Below the pieces are notes generated by a model. That model did no database searches and was not told the DNA's origin. It saw nothing but the letters and a program-made list of their open reading frames with translations. From Desulfonatronum thiosulfatophilum (GTDB lineage Bacteria; Desulfobacterota; Desulfovibrionia; Desulfovibrionales; Desulfonatronaceae), in NCBI RefSeq assembly GCF_900104215.1, contig NZ_FMXO01000005.1, forward strand, positions 124,001-188,000: a stretch of 64,000 bases of DNA. Direction: 5' to 3'. A program made the translations under genes and the position numbers. Below, piece after piece: positions 38,968 to 47,964 of the stretch (its first letter is position 1; each line of letters begins with the position of its first letter).

Positions 38968-39252
38968 TCAGGAAACATCCTCGTTCAAATGGTCCTTCAG
39001 CTCTTTGCCAGGCCGGAAGAACGGCAGGCGTTTGGGTTTGACTTCCACGGACTGCCCGGTTTTCGGGTTGCGTCCTTTGTAACCTTGGTAATCCTTGACC
39101 TTGAAGCTGCCGAACCCTCTGATTTCCACCCGATCACCCTGGATCATCGAGTCCTTGATGGACTGAAAAAACGTATTCACCACAACGGTGGCTTCTTCCA
39201 TCGGAATGTCATTTTGTTCAGACAGAGTTTTGATCAATTCGCTCTTGTTCAT
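38968..39252 (-). CDS. HU/IHF-family DNA-binding protein
   Basis: A 94-residue histone-like protein. MNKSELIKTLSEQN opens the helical dimer part, and IRGFGSFKVKDYQGYKGRNPKTGQ is the family signature leading into the DNA-contacting arm with RNP. GGGGGA before the ATG at 39252 decides the start over an upstream in-frame one. The arm and the tail length fit IHF-beta as well as HU. A 12-bp palindrome ATAGAATTCTAT at 39328-39339 lies in its promoter region. Confidence 0.93.
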   Translation of the reverse strand: MNKSELIKTLSEQNDIPMEEATVVVNTFFQSIKDSMIQGDRVEIRGFGSFKVKDYQGYKGRNPKTGQSVEVKPKRLPFFRPGKELKDHLNEDVS

Positions 39253-39427
39253 GTGCTTTCCCCCAGAGTAACGGCGATGAAATGGAACAGCATGCGAAAC
39301 ATCAAGATGTCCATACACTGATTCGTGATAGAATTCTATAGGTTGGAATGCTGAAAAAAAGAAAATTCAAAACACTGCACGTAAATGGCTCACCCACGCA
39401 CAGGCAATAGTTTTTCGCGGTGAACGG

Positions 39428-40234
39428 TTAGAAATTTCTCAATACAGGATTATTCGCCAAATCCGGCAGCAAGGCCGTCCGCAGACTCTGGATGCGCTCG
39501 GCCAGAACCCGGATATCTTGGGCCGCAATGCAATCGGGCGCCATTTCGACCAGGGCCTGCTGCCTGCTCACGGCTATCCCCATGTTGGGATCGTTGCGCA
39601 CCATTCCCAGATAGTTCAGGTGAAAACTGAGAAATTTGCGTACAGCTGCATCCAGACGGTGAAACGTGGTCTGAGCCTCTTCTCGGTCCTGGACCTGATT
39701 GGCCAGAATCAAAAAGTCTTGCAAACCCGTCTTGGCGGACAATACCTTGATTACGGCATAGGCATCCGTGAGCGAGGTGGGCTCCGGGGTCAGGACGACG
39801 ATCCGTTTGGCCGCGGCCTGGGCCATGGAGAGCAGGGTGGGGTTCAGCCCCGCGGCCAGATCCAGAATCACAAAAGAATACGTGGAAATGATCGGCTGCA
39901 GCTTTTCCAGCAACAGGCCGCGCTGGTCCTCGTCCATTTCGACCAGCTCGGGAACACCGGAGGCGGAGGGCAGCAGGTCCAGGTTGGGGGCTATGGGTTG
40001 AACGATGCCGGCCGCGGAGATATCGCTGGAGAGCAGGTCCTGAATGGTGATTTCGCTGGATATTCCCAGCAGCACATCCAGGTTTGCCAGACCTAAATCG
40101 CAATCCAGCAACAGGCATTTGTGTCCCAGTTGGCTGAGGCAGTAGCCCAGGTTGGCGCTTAAACTGGATTTGCCAACTCCCCCCTTGCCGCTGAAAACGG
40201 CAATGCTCAGAGTTTTATTGATCGTGGTGTTCAT
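39428..40234 (-). CDS. MinD/ParA-type ATPase, FlhG-like
   Basis: A 268-residue ATPase with the deviant Walker A SGKGGVGKSS near residue 15, LLLDCDLGLANLDVLLG (switch I), VILDLAAGLNP (Walker B) and ANQVQ. This variant, with GLANLDVLLGI and no C-terminal membrane-targeting amphipathic helix, is typical of FlhG/FleN, which sets flagellar number with FlhF. No flagellar gene is adjacent, so a general MinD/ParA label is safer. It lies 31 bases behind the diguanylate cyclase gene. Confidence 0.88.
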   Translation of the reverse strand: MNTTINKTLSIAVFSGKGGVGKSSLSANLGYCLSQLGHKCLLLDCDLGLANLDVLLGISSEITIQDLLSSDISAAGIVQPIAPNLDLLPSASGVPELVEMDEDQRGLLLEKLQPIISTYSFVILDLAAGLNPTLLSMAQAAAKRIVVLTPEPTSLTDAYAVIKVLSAKTGLQDFLILANQVQDREEAQTTFHRLDAAVRKFLSFHLNYLGMVRNDPNMGIAVSRQQALVEMAPDCIAAQDIRVLAERIQSLRTALLPDLANNPVLRNF

Positions 40235-40265
40235 AATGATGTCGTAGTTGTATCACCGTGATGAA

Positions 40266-41108
40266 TCAGGACGAAAGCGCCCGGAACAGGTAGTTTTTTT
40301 CATCCGAATCAACCAGGGTATGCGAAGACAGCTCCGGCGAAATGTCCCGGAAAGGCGATTTCACCAGGCGGTTTTTTCCGGATTGTTTTGCGGCATACAA
40401 CGCCTGGTCCGCCATTTCCACCAGTTCCTGGGGCTGCAATTTCTTGAAGCCTTTGTAGCAGGCTAGTCCAACTGAAACGGTAACCTGCGGTTTCATGGCC
40501 GGATTCGGGCAGTCAAAACGCAGGTTGCGGACGGCGTCCATGACTCGAGCAAGCAGGAGTGCGCCACTGGTCTGGGTGGTATCCGGCATGAGAATTGCGA
40601 ATTCCTCGCCACCCAGCCTGACGCCCAGGTCGGACTGCCGGATGTTGTCGCGCAGGATTGCGGCCACGGAACGTAGAACCAGATCTCCGTGGACATGGCC
40701 GCAGATGTCGTTGATCTTTTTGAAATCGTCAATATCCAGGATGGCCAGGCTCAGGGACAGTCCGGAGCGTCGAGTCCGTTCCATCTCGCTGTGCAGGGTC
40801 TGCTCGAAGACACCGCGCAACGCCAGTCCGGTCAAATGGTCATGTCCGGCCGCGTGACTGAGGTCGTTGATTTTCTGCTGGATTCGGGTCAGGGCGGGAT
40901 ACAGCTCGCCGTCCAAGGGCATGATCATCCAGGGCAGGGGATTCAGCCGGGATTCCAGTTCCGCCTGCCGGGGCCGGGAAAAATCATCCAGAATGCGGAA
41001 CAGAACAGCAACCGGACCATTGTCGTTATATACGGCATCCGGTTTAAGGCGGGAAATTTCCGCACGCAGAATTTCCAGTTCTGCCAGCACGTCGTGAGAA
41101 GTATCCAT
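40266..41108 (-). CDS. Diguanylate cyclase (GGDEF)
   Basis: A 280-residue protein. The C-terminal GGDEF domain has the active motif GGEEF near residue 203 and, five residues before it, RQSD, the RxxD inhibitory site for product binding, so it should make cyclic di-GMP with feedback control. The N-terminal about 110 residues are helical with no recognised sensor domain or membrane helix. The start at 41108 is ten bases after the prfB stop. It lies between prfB and the FlhG-like gene. A membrane PilZ protein, a possible cyclic di-GMP receptor, is encoded at 45162-46211. Confidence 0.92.
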   Translation of the reverse strand: MDTSHDVLAELEILRAEISRLKPDAVYNDNGPVAVLFRILDDFSRPRQAELESRLNPLPWMIMPLDGELYPALTRIQQKINDLSHAAGHDHLTGLALRGVFEQTLHSEMERTRRSGLSLSLAILDIDDFKKINDICGHVHGDLVLRSVAAILRDNIRQSDLGVRLGGEEFAILMPDTTQTSGALLLARVMDAVRNLRFDCPNPAMKPQVTVSVGLACYKGFKKLQPQELVEMADQALYAAKQSGKNRLVKSPFRDISPELSSHTLVDSDEKNYLFRALSS

Positions 41109-41118
41109 GGGAGCGCGA

Positions 41119-42277
41119 TCAACCGATTCGTTGCATATGCGTTTCAAGAAGATGGTTGCGGATAAACCCGTCGATGTCCCCATCCAGTACAGCCTCGACA
41201 TTGCCCATTTCGAAGTTGGTGCGGTGATCCTTGACCAGGCGATACGGCTGCATGGTATATGTTCGAATCTGGCTGCCCCAGGCTATGGAGTCCTTTGTGG
41301 CATACTGGGCCTGCTTCTCGTCCTCGCGTTTGCGCAGTTCCAGTTCGTAAAGCCGGGCCTTGAGCATCTTCATGGCCGAATCCTTGTTCCGGTGCTGGGA
41401 CTTTTCATTCTGGCACTGGGTGACAATGTTCGTGGGCAGGTGCGTGATCCGGATCGCTGAACTGGTCTTGTTCACGTGCTGCCCCCCGGGGCCGCTGGCC
41501 CGGAACACGTCGATACGCAGATCCTCTTCATTGATTTCGATCTCGATTTCCTGGCCTACGTCCGGATATACGTCCACCGAAGCGAAGGAGGTGTGCCGCC
41601 GACCTGATGCATCGAAAGGAGAGATGCGGATCAGGCGGTGAATGCCCTTTTCGCTTTTCAACAGCCCGTAGGCATAGGGGCCCTCAATTTGGAGCACCAC
41701 GCTTTTCACGCCGGCCTCATCACCCGGAAGATAATCCAGAAGCTGGATACGGAACTGATGGCGTTCGCACCATCGCTTGTACATGCGCAGCAGCATTTCC
41801 GCCCAGTCCTGGGCTTCCGTGCCCCCCGCGCCGGGGTGGATTTCCAGAATGGCCGGATGCTGGTCTTCCGGCGCGCTGAGCAGGGTGTGCAGTTCCGCCT
41901 GCTGCAGCCTTTGGGCAAGGATGCCGATGTGGCGCTGGACTTCCTCCAGGACTTCCTTTTCCGGCTCATCCTCGGCCATGGTCAGCCAGTCCCGCAGGTC
42001 CTGCTTTGCCTTGTCCAGGGCTTTCCACTCATCGAGAGAGCCGCTCAGGCGTGTCTTTTCCTGGAGCAGGGGGGTCATGCTGCGTGGATCGTTCCAGGCC
42101 TCAGGGTGGGAGATGGCCTTGTCGATCTCCACGAGTCGGGCTTCGTAGGAATCGTGGTCAAAGACTCCTCCAGAAACTGTTGAACTGGTTCTCCAGGGCG
42201 GCGCTCTCGGTCTTCAATTCCGAGAGTTGCAACACTTTCCTGCTATCGTTGGCGCGTTGGACTTCAGCCATGCTCAT
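41119..42277 (-). CDS. prfB: Peptide chain release factor 2, with programmed +1 frameshift
   Basis: RF2 ends translation at UGA and UAA. The protein is encoded in two frames: 39 codons from the ATG at 42277 (GGAG nine bases upstream) to an in-frame TGA at 42158-42160, then 346 codons in the +1 frame to 41119. The join yields a continuous protein running SLDHDSYEARLVEIDKA. The stop-recognition tripeptide SPF and the catalytic GGQ (GGQHVNKTSSAIR) are both present. The frameshift autoregulates RF2: low RF2 favours shifting. It lies between lnt and the diguanylate cyclase. Confidence 0.96.
42157..42169 (-). promoter_or_regulatory. RF2 programmed frameshift site
   Basis: On the minus strand the site reads AGGAGTCTTTGAC. 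An internal Shine-Dalgarno-like AGGAG lies directly before CTT TGA C, the classical prfB slippery codon and stop. Skipping the T at 42160 gives GAC and enters the long frame. Confidence 0.95.
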
Positions 42278-42525
42278 AACATTATTCTCCGAAAATTTTA
42301 AATGTCCCATAATTGAACATTTCGATGCGACTTGCAACGTATTGATTTACTGTCTTTCTCTCTCTGCCTTTGTCTTCCGCCATCAAATATTTGGCGGTCA
42401 GATCATTTACGCATGCACCTTCGAGAGGAAGACTCGTGAACCAAGGCAAAGCGGACAGTTTTTGCTGACGATCAGACTTTGCGAATGGAATTTCAAAAAA
42501 GTAATAATTTTGTGGTGATTTGCAA

Positions 42526-44046
42526 CTAATGATTTTTAATAGGACGACCTCGGCCTGCCCACCATACGATGATCATGACCAGCAGGGCCGCTCCCGGAAG
42601 CGACCATCGGAACAACGAGTAGTGACGATGAAACAATGTTTTTTCATCAAGAAGACGAATATCCGGATATGACAGCGTCAGCCGTTGAAAGAGAGTGCCT
42701 GACTCGAGTCGTCGTCCGCGGGGATCGACAACGGCCGTGATGCCTGTATTGGTGGAACGGACAAGGTAGCGGCCTTGCTCCACGGCCCGGAGAACAGCCT
42801 GATGCAAGTGCTGACGAGGAGCTGAAGAGTGGCCGAACCAGGCATCGTTGCTGATGTTCACCAAGAGATTCGCACCGGCGCGAATCCGTTCCTGGCTCAA
42901 CCCGGGAAAAATGGCTTCGTAACAAATGAGCATGCCCAGAGCAAGCCAGTCCATACGCAGGGGCTCGGGGTTGTTGCCGGGGACGAATTCCCCATCCCCA
43001 TGGGCCAGTCGACTGATGAAGGGAAATAGGCTGCTCAACGGAACGTACTCCCCAAACGGTACAAGATGCTCCTTGTCGTAGACGGCGATGGTTTCCCCAT
43101 TGGGATTGAGCAGGAAAGCGGAGTTGGCATAGCTGATCTCCCCGGTCAGCAGATCCACCTGGTAGCGCGGGGCTCCGGTGAGCAACGTGAACCTGTTGGT
43201 CCTGACAAAATCGCGGACCTGCCGGGACAGGGCGTTTTCCTCCTGCAGATAGAACGGAATTGCCGTTTCCGGCCAGATTACCAGATCCGGCTGGGAGGAC
43301 ATCTCCTTTCGCGTCAGCTGCAGGTATTCCAGGATCGTGGCCTCCTGGAACTCCGGGTTCCATTTCAGGCTCTGGTCGATGTTGCCCTGAACAAGGGCAA
43401 CCCGGATTCGTTCTCCCTCGGGCAGGGGCGAATTCACCGTGGTTGCGCCGTACAAGATCAGCAGCAGAATCGAGGAAACGCCGAGAATCAGGCAGCGTCT
43501 GCTTCTGAAAGACAGCATCAGCCAAGCTGTACAGGTCACGAAAATGGCGGACAGCCAGTATTCACCAACCAGAGCCAGAGGCTGAACAGCCACGGGCCAG
43601 GGCGCCATGGCCGCGGGCAGGGTCAGCCAGGAAAAGCCGGTGAACAAGGTCCCCTGTGCCATTTCCAGGGCGCCCCAGAGCACTCCGGCGCCGAGAGCCA
43701 AGGCGACAGGAGGAAGCGTCGGGTGCATCCATCGGATCAGCGCGGAAAAAAGACCTGAATAGAGGCCCAGGTACATGCCCAGCAGCAGAGGGCAAGGCAG
43801 GGCCAGTATCCAGTGCAGTCCGCCGTGGACATGGACGGGGATGAAAACCCAGTACAGGCAAGCGGCAAAGGCGATGCTGCCGCAGATCCAGCCGCTGCGG
43901 AAAGCTGCGCGGGGAGTTGTTTCACGCAGTCCAAGCCAGATCAAAACCGCGGGAAAAAGGAAAACAACGCCGGGTATATGGGATACGGGGTTGGCATGGC
44001 CGAACCATGCCCCCAGCAGAGAGATCAAGACAGGTGTGAGCATCAA
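42526..44046 (-). CDS. lnt: Apolipoprotein N-acyltransferase
   Basis: A 506-residue inner-membrane enzyme adding the third acyl chain to lipoproteins. About six membrane helices occupy residues 1-215. The nitrilase-like domain follows with the catalytic triad Glu in WPETAIPF, Lys in DKEHLVPFGEY and Cys in MLICYEAIFP. A C-terminal helix closes the protein. The ATG overlaps the stop of the CorC-like gene (ATGA), a pairing commonly seen for corC and lnt. A 236-base spacer separates it from prfB. Confidence 0.96.
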   Translation of the reverse strand: MMLTPVLISLLGAWFGHANPVSHIPGVVFLFPAVLIWLGLRETTPRAAFRSGWICGSIAFAACLYWVFIPVHVHGGLHWILALPCPLLLGMYLGLYSGLFSALIRWMHPTLPPVALALGAGVLWGALEMAQGTLFTGFSWLTLPAAMAPWPVAVQPLALVGEYWLSAIFVTCTAWLMLSFRSRRCLILGVSSILLLILYGATTVNSPLPEGERIRVALVQGNIDQSLKWNPEFQEATILEYLQLTRKEMSSQPDLVIWPETAIPFYLQEENALSRQVRDFVRTNRFTLLTGAPRYQVDLLTGEISYANSAFLLNPNGETIAVYDKEHLVPFGEYVPLSSLFPFISRLAHGDGEFVPGNNPEPLRMDWLALGMLICYEAIFPGLSQERIRAGANLLVNISNDAWFGHSSAPRQHLHQAVLRAVEQGRYLVRSTNTGITAVVDPRGRRLESGTLFQRLTLSYPDIRLLDEKTLFHRHYSLFRWSLPGAALLVMIIVWWAGRGRPIKNH

Positions 44047-44885
44047 TCTTCACTTGTAGAGTTTTCGGGCAGGAGGCGAACCTCGATCCAGCGGACCTTT
44101 TTCTGATCAGCGTCCTTGATTTGGAATCGGTAACCCTGGATTTCAAAGGCGTCGTCCTTGCGGGGGACCCGGCCCGCCAACTGGGAAAGATATCCCCCGA
44201 TGGTGTCCACCTGCTCGCTTTCCAGGTGCACCACGAGGTGCTCCCGCAGTTCCACCAGTTCCGTTCGGCCGGAAACGAGGTAGCTGCCGTCATCCTGGAC
44301 CTGGATGTCGTCCGGCCTTGGCGCATCGTACTCGTCCTCGATGTCGCCGACGATTTCCTCCAGCACGTCCTCGAAGGTGAGCATCCCGGATGTTCCGCCG
44401 TACTCGTCCAGGGCGATGGCCAAATGATTTTTCCGGCTTTGAAACTCCAGAAGCATTTCCATGACGTTTTTCGTTTCAGGGATGAACAAGGGCTCCCGCA
44501 TCACGCTCTCCAGGTTGCCCCGGGGAGAGGAGTTGGGATGCAGAATGAACTGGAGCAAATCCTTGGCATGAACGATGCCGATGATGTTGTCCTTGTTGTC
44601 CTTGTAAACCGGGATTCTGGTATGCCCATGGGCAATGATCATTTCAGCCACGTCCTCGATTTTGTCCTCGATCTCGGCGCAGTCGATGTCCGTGCGCGGA
44701 ATCATGATTTCATGGACCTGTTTGCGTCCCAGACGCAGGACCTTCAGGACGATGGCGGCCTCCTCCTTGCGGATTTCGCCTTCTTCCTTGGCCGCCAGAA
44801 TGATGGCTTCGATATTGGACGAATCGCCTTTGCGAAAGATCCGTTTGAACATATTCCAGAATTTTCCTTCAATGCCCTCTTCCAA
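44043..44885 (-). CDS. CorC/hemolysin-type CBS domain protein
   Basis: About 280 residues: a short N-terminal helix, two CBS domains (about 60-185, with IMIPRTDID, HTRIPVYKDNKDNIIG and YGGTSGMLTFEDVLEEIVGDI) and a C-terminal transporter-associated domain with DTIGGYLSQLAGRVP. There is no DUF21 membrane part, so it is CorC-like, possibly binding ATP and affecting magnesium/cobalt efflux. The frame is open to 44960; a TTG at 44885 directly behind GGGAGG seems the best start. It is translationally coupled to lnt. Confidence 0.85.
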   Translation of the reverse strand: MEEGIEGKFWNMFKRIFRKGDSSNIEAIILAAKEEGEIRKEEAAIVLKVLRLGRKQVHEIMIPRTDIDCAEIEDKIEDVAEMIIAHGHTRIPVYKDNKDNIIGIVHAKDLLQFILHPNSSPRGNLESVMREPLFIPETKNVMEMLLEFQSRKNHLAIALDEYGGTSGMLTFEDVLEEIVGDIEDEYDAPRPDDIQVQDDGSYLVSGRTELVELREHLVVHLESEQVDTIGGYLSQLAGRVPRKDDAFEIQGYRFQIKDADQKKVRWIEVRLLPENSTSED

Positions 44886-45161
44886 GCTTCCTCCCGATAT
44901 TGTGGTCACTATCAACCGGCGGTCCGGCGTATCTGGATTTTCGGCCTCGCAACTCCTCACCAGCTTCGTAACATCAAGCCATCGCTCAAATAAACAGTAT
45001 TAAATGCGCAAATCATCGTAAACGGTTTGATGAACAAATCCTGGCTCCGTCAAATGTGCGAGCACGCAAAATCAGCCAAGCCACTTCCCGCGTTGAGTTC
45101 AGCATATGCTGGACGGATTATCATATCTGTTGGCCTTGATACGCAATGGATCTGGGTTGGG

Positions 45162-46211
45162 TCAGGTCAATCCTTTCTGCTGATAAATCTGGAGATGCCG
45201 CTTGAAAACCCAATCCTCGATCTCTTCTACGCCCTTTTCGTTCAGGGGAAGCCAGCGGTCTTGAGCTTTCGGCTGCCCCCGCGGTTTGTGGGCGACAAAC
45301 AACAGCCCCACGAGAAGCTTTCCAGTTTCGGCGTTTCCCGGTTCCATGAACGATTTGCGAATCTGTGCGAGCAGGCGGTATTCATTGTTATGAGGGTGCT
45401 GCAGGTCTCTAAGGTACAAACTGATGAAAAGCCGCTTTCCCTTCTCCATTGCCTCGGCGACTTCGTGATCCACCGGCTGTCGAATCTCCAGCAACAGGCC
45501 ACCCGCGGAGATGTTGCGGATCAAAAACGTGTTGTCTGTTTCGCTGTGCAGATAATGAAGCAATGGAGGCGCATCGCCATAATGATCCAGGTTGGAGAGG
45601 GTTTCCGGCCAGATGCGGAGTTCGGGAATGTCCTCGCGGGGCGGGTCCAGGCGCAGGTGGGATCTGCGCTGCTTGCGCTCCAGGCATTTCGGCGTCTCGA
45701 GGATGATGCACGGTCTGGATTTGTCATACGAAAGGTCCGTTATGGTGGAGGAAAAATAAAAAAAAGACCATTTCGGCTCTTTTTGCGTTGTAGAGACCTT
45801 GAAATAACTGGATACCGTGCGCCCGACCCATGTGGATTGAGGCTGGAGGAATCCGGAAAGCTCCAGGATAAGTCCCCGGCCTGGTTCGAATTTCCATGGC
45901 GAGCAGGAAAACTGAACCCGCCTGGCTTTTTCAGTTTGAAAGTTGATGTCGTACTTTGAACGTTCCCTGACGGATTGGTGGATGATCTCGTGGATCACTG
46001 CGGCTTCCTGAACCGCAAAGAAAGCCGTTTCGCGGAAGAAAAAGCGGCGATAAAGAAGAATGGACGCATAGGCCATGATCAGGAGCGTGACCAGGATCAT
46101 GGTGTAGACCAACGGTTTTTGGGCCTGGGAAAAGCTGTGCTCCCAGTTCTGGAAGTAGAAACCGGATTGCCCGCTAAGCAGCAAGGGCATGGACTCCACT
46201 AGAAACGGCAT
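45162..46211 (-). CDS. Membrane-anchored PilZ domain protein
   Basis: A 349-residue protein with one N-terminal membrane helix (about 36-55), a middle region of unknown fold and a C-terminal PilZ-like domain: an Arg-rich ERKQRRSHLR (RxxxR motif) near residue 185 and IRNISAGGLLLEI near 240 (normally DxSxxG, here NISAGG). PilZ domains bind cyclic di-GMP; the Asp-to-Asn change leaves binding uncertain. The first 13 bases overlap the lipoprotein gene. An alternative ATG at 46190 has GGAG close by. It is the last gene of the mnmG-mla run. Confidence 0.75.
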   Translation of the reverse strand: MPFLVESMPLLLSGQSGFYFQNWEHSFSQAQKPLVYTMILVTLLIMAYASILLYRRFFFRETAFFAVQEAAVIHEIIHQSVRERSKYDINFQTEKARRVQFSCSPWKFEPGRGLILELSGFLQPQSTWVGRTVSSYFKVSTTQKEPKWSFFYFSSTITDLSYDKSRPCIILETPKCLERKQRRSHLRLDPPREDIPELRIWPETLSNLDHYGDAPPLLHYLHSETDNTFLIRNISAGGLLLEIRQPVDHEVAEAMEKGKRLFISLYLRDLQHPHNNEYRLLAQIRKSFMEPGNAETGKLLVGLLFVAHKPRGQPKAQDRWLPLNEKGVEEIEDWVFKRHLQIYQQKGLT

Positions 46212-46927
46212 GGCTGGATAAGATTCTGCAACCGTTCAATGCGGTGCAGGATTTCCTGCTGATTCTGGTGCGGAAGATTCAGGGAGTGAATGATATTCCA
46301 ATCCTCGATCAAGAAAACAATCCATCCTTGCCTCGCGTCCAGGTCCCGGGTCTGCATGATCAGGGAGCGGGCCTGTTCCATATTTAAATCCACCAGGGCG
46401 GTCAGGGCGGCCTTGCGGCCATAGACCGATGCGTACAGAGGATCCGGTTCGTTGCGCAACTGATTTGCGAGAGCGGAAAAATTTCGTTGGACCATCAATT
46501 GCCTGTAGTTTTCATCCCTGGCTGAAAAGGCCGGCGGCTGCGGTTCAAGCCAGTCCCCGGGAAGATGCAGTTCGGGGCATTCCAGACCGGTATGCACCAG
46601 TTCCCGGGCCGCATGCAGATGTTCACCGGCGGTGATGTCCAGGTATTGTTTCAGCTTCCATGCAATCAATTCGTTCTGGGCCGCGGCGCAAAAATCGTCC
46701 TGCATAAGATAGCTTTCCCGGCTGCGCTCGAACATGCTTTGGGCCTCGCACCAACGGCCCTGAAGGAAAAGTTGGATGAACTCGTGGCGCTGATCGTCGG
46801 CCATGCGCAGGATGTCCGGCGGCGGATACACGGACCGCGGACCGGAGGGGCCGCATGCCAGGAGCGGCATGCCGAGAATCAGCAAAAGCATGGTGCGCAG
46901 GATGCGGACAACGATGGGTCGGTGCAT
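46199..46927 (-). CDS. Lipoprotein of the mla-like operon
   Basis: A 242-residue protein with a signal sequence ending in the lipobox LLAC (LLILGMPLLACG), so Cys25 should be acylated. The mature part is helical with repeated helix pairs suggestive of a TPR-like superhelix (RHEFIQLFLQGRWCEAQSMFE, NELIAWKLKQYLDITAGEHL). Its sequence is unlike MlaA or MlaC as I know them. It lies 53 bases behind mlaD and overlaps the PilZ gene. It may be an outer-membrane or periplasmic partner of the lipid transporter; this is inference. Confidence 0.7.
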   Translation of the reverse strand: MHRPIVVRILRTMLLLILGMPLLACGPSGPRSVYPPPDILRMADDQRHEFIQLFLQGRWCEAQSMFERSRESYLMQDDFCAAAQNELIAWKLKQYLDITAGEHLHAARELVHTGLECPELHLPGDWLEPQPPAFSARDENYRQLMVQRNFSALANQLRNEPDPLYASVYGRKAALTALVDLNMEQARSLIMQTRDLDARQGWIVFLIEDWNIIHSLNLPHQNQQEILHRIERLQNLIQPCRF

Positions 46928-46980
46928 TGGTAAAACTCGTGAACGAGGATGTTCAGGATGAAAAAAAACATTCTCAGGCT

Positions 46981-47964
46981 TCAGGGCCAGGGATACGTTG
47001 TCTCCGGATCGGGCGCCTCCCTTCGCGAAAGGGGCCATGTCTCCCGAAGCCGCTGCAGCAGATCCGTTCCGAGCCGCAAGGTGTACTCGCCTTGTCGCCG
47101 CAGGCTGATCAGGTCATGGGAGACATCTTTAACGTCCTCGGTAATTTGCGTCACGTTGTGCAGGATCGGTGTAAGATCTTCCCGGATGCCCTGAAATTCC
47201 ACGATCAGGGCGTTCACATCGCGGATCACTTCGGCAATTTCCTCCTGGATCGGCGTCAAATCGTCCACCCGGTGCGTCACGCTTTCCAGAAGCTGATTTA
47301 CGTTTTGCATCGCGGCATCCGAGCGGCTCAGAATCGAATCAATATGTTCGATGGGCTGCGGATCTTCGGTCAAATAATAGATCAGGCCATGTTCAGCGAG
47401 CAGGCGCTCCGTCATGGTCTCTGCGTTGGCCAGGATTCCGCGGACAGGTCCTTCATCGTCCACAAGGTAATCCGTCAAGTCCCAAATATTAATGACTATG
47501 GCCCGCAGCGCTTCAATAACGGGCTGCATTTCCTGAATCAATTCGTTGATTCCGCCGATCTCATCCAGGGGGATGACGGCTCCTTCTTCAAGGATCGGGG
47601 CGTCCTCGGCTCCGGGTTGCAACTTCAGAAAACTGCTGCCGATAATTCCTTCCTGTTCAAGAATGATTCGGGAGTCTTCAGTGAACCAGCGCTGGTAGCG
47701 CCTTAAGACGCGAATATCGATTAGGACCCGGCCTTGGTGATCCAGAGTCAGATTCGTGACCTGGCCGATATTGAAGCCAAAAAGCCTGACGGGCATGCCA
47801 GGTTCGATGCGTTCTCCAGTTCTGCTGATCACCGTATAGCTGATCCGTTCGGCGAACAGATCCTTCCTGACTCCGATATAGGCGATCAGGAGAACGGCGC
47901 TCACGAGAACGACCAGCAGGAAAAATCCCACCTTGATTTCAAGGGTACGCTGATTCAGGCTCAT
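46981..47964 (-). CDS. mlaD: MCE-domain lipid-transport protein (MlaD-like)
   Basis: A 327-residue protein with an N-terminal membrane helix (about 11-31), then a single MCE domain (about 38-120) with VISRTGERIEPGMPVRLFGFNIGQV and SSFLKLQPG. A long helical tail rich in I, E and L (about 150-300) could form a coiled-coil needle or barrel as in extended MCE proteins. It binds phospholipid in the periplasm as part of a MlaFEDB-type complex. It overlaps the degenerate MlaF gene by four bases. The length exceeds E. coli MlaD (about 180 residues). Confidence 0.88.
   Translation of the reverse strand: MSLNQRTLEIKVGFFLLVVLVSAVLLIAYIGVRKDLFAERISYTVISRTGERIEPGMPVRLFGFNIGQVTNLTLDHQGRVLIDIRVLRRYQRWFTEDSRIILEQEGIIGSSFLKLQPGAEDAPILEEGAVIPLDEIGGINELIQEMQPVIEALRAIVINIWDLTDYLVDDEGPVRGILANAETMTERLLAEHGLIYYLTEDPQPIEHIDSILSRSDAAMQNVNQLLESVTHRVDDLTPIQEEIAEVIRDVNALIVEFQGIREDLTPILHNVTQITEDVKDVSHDLISLRRQGEYTLRLGTDLLQRLRETWPLSRREAPDPETTYPWP

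Noticed and set aside
45880-45900. tRNA T-arm-like GGTTCGAAT
   Set aside because: It lies within the coding frame of the PilZ protein, with no acceptor or anticodon arm around it.
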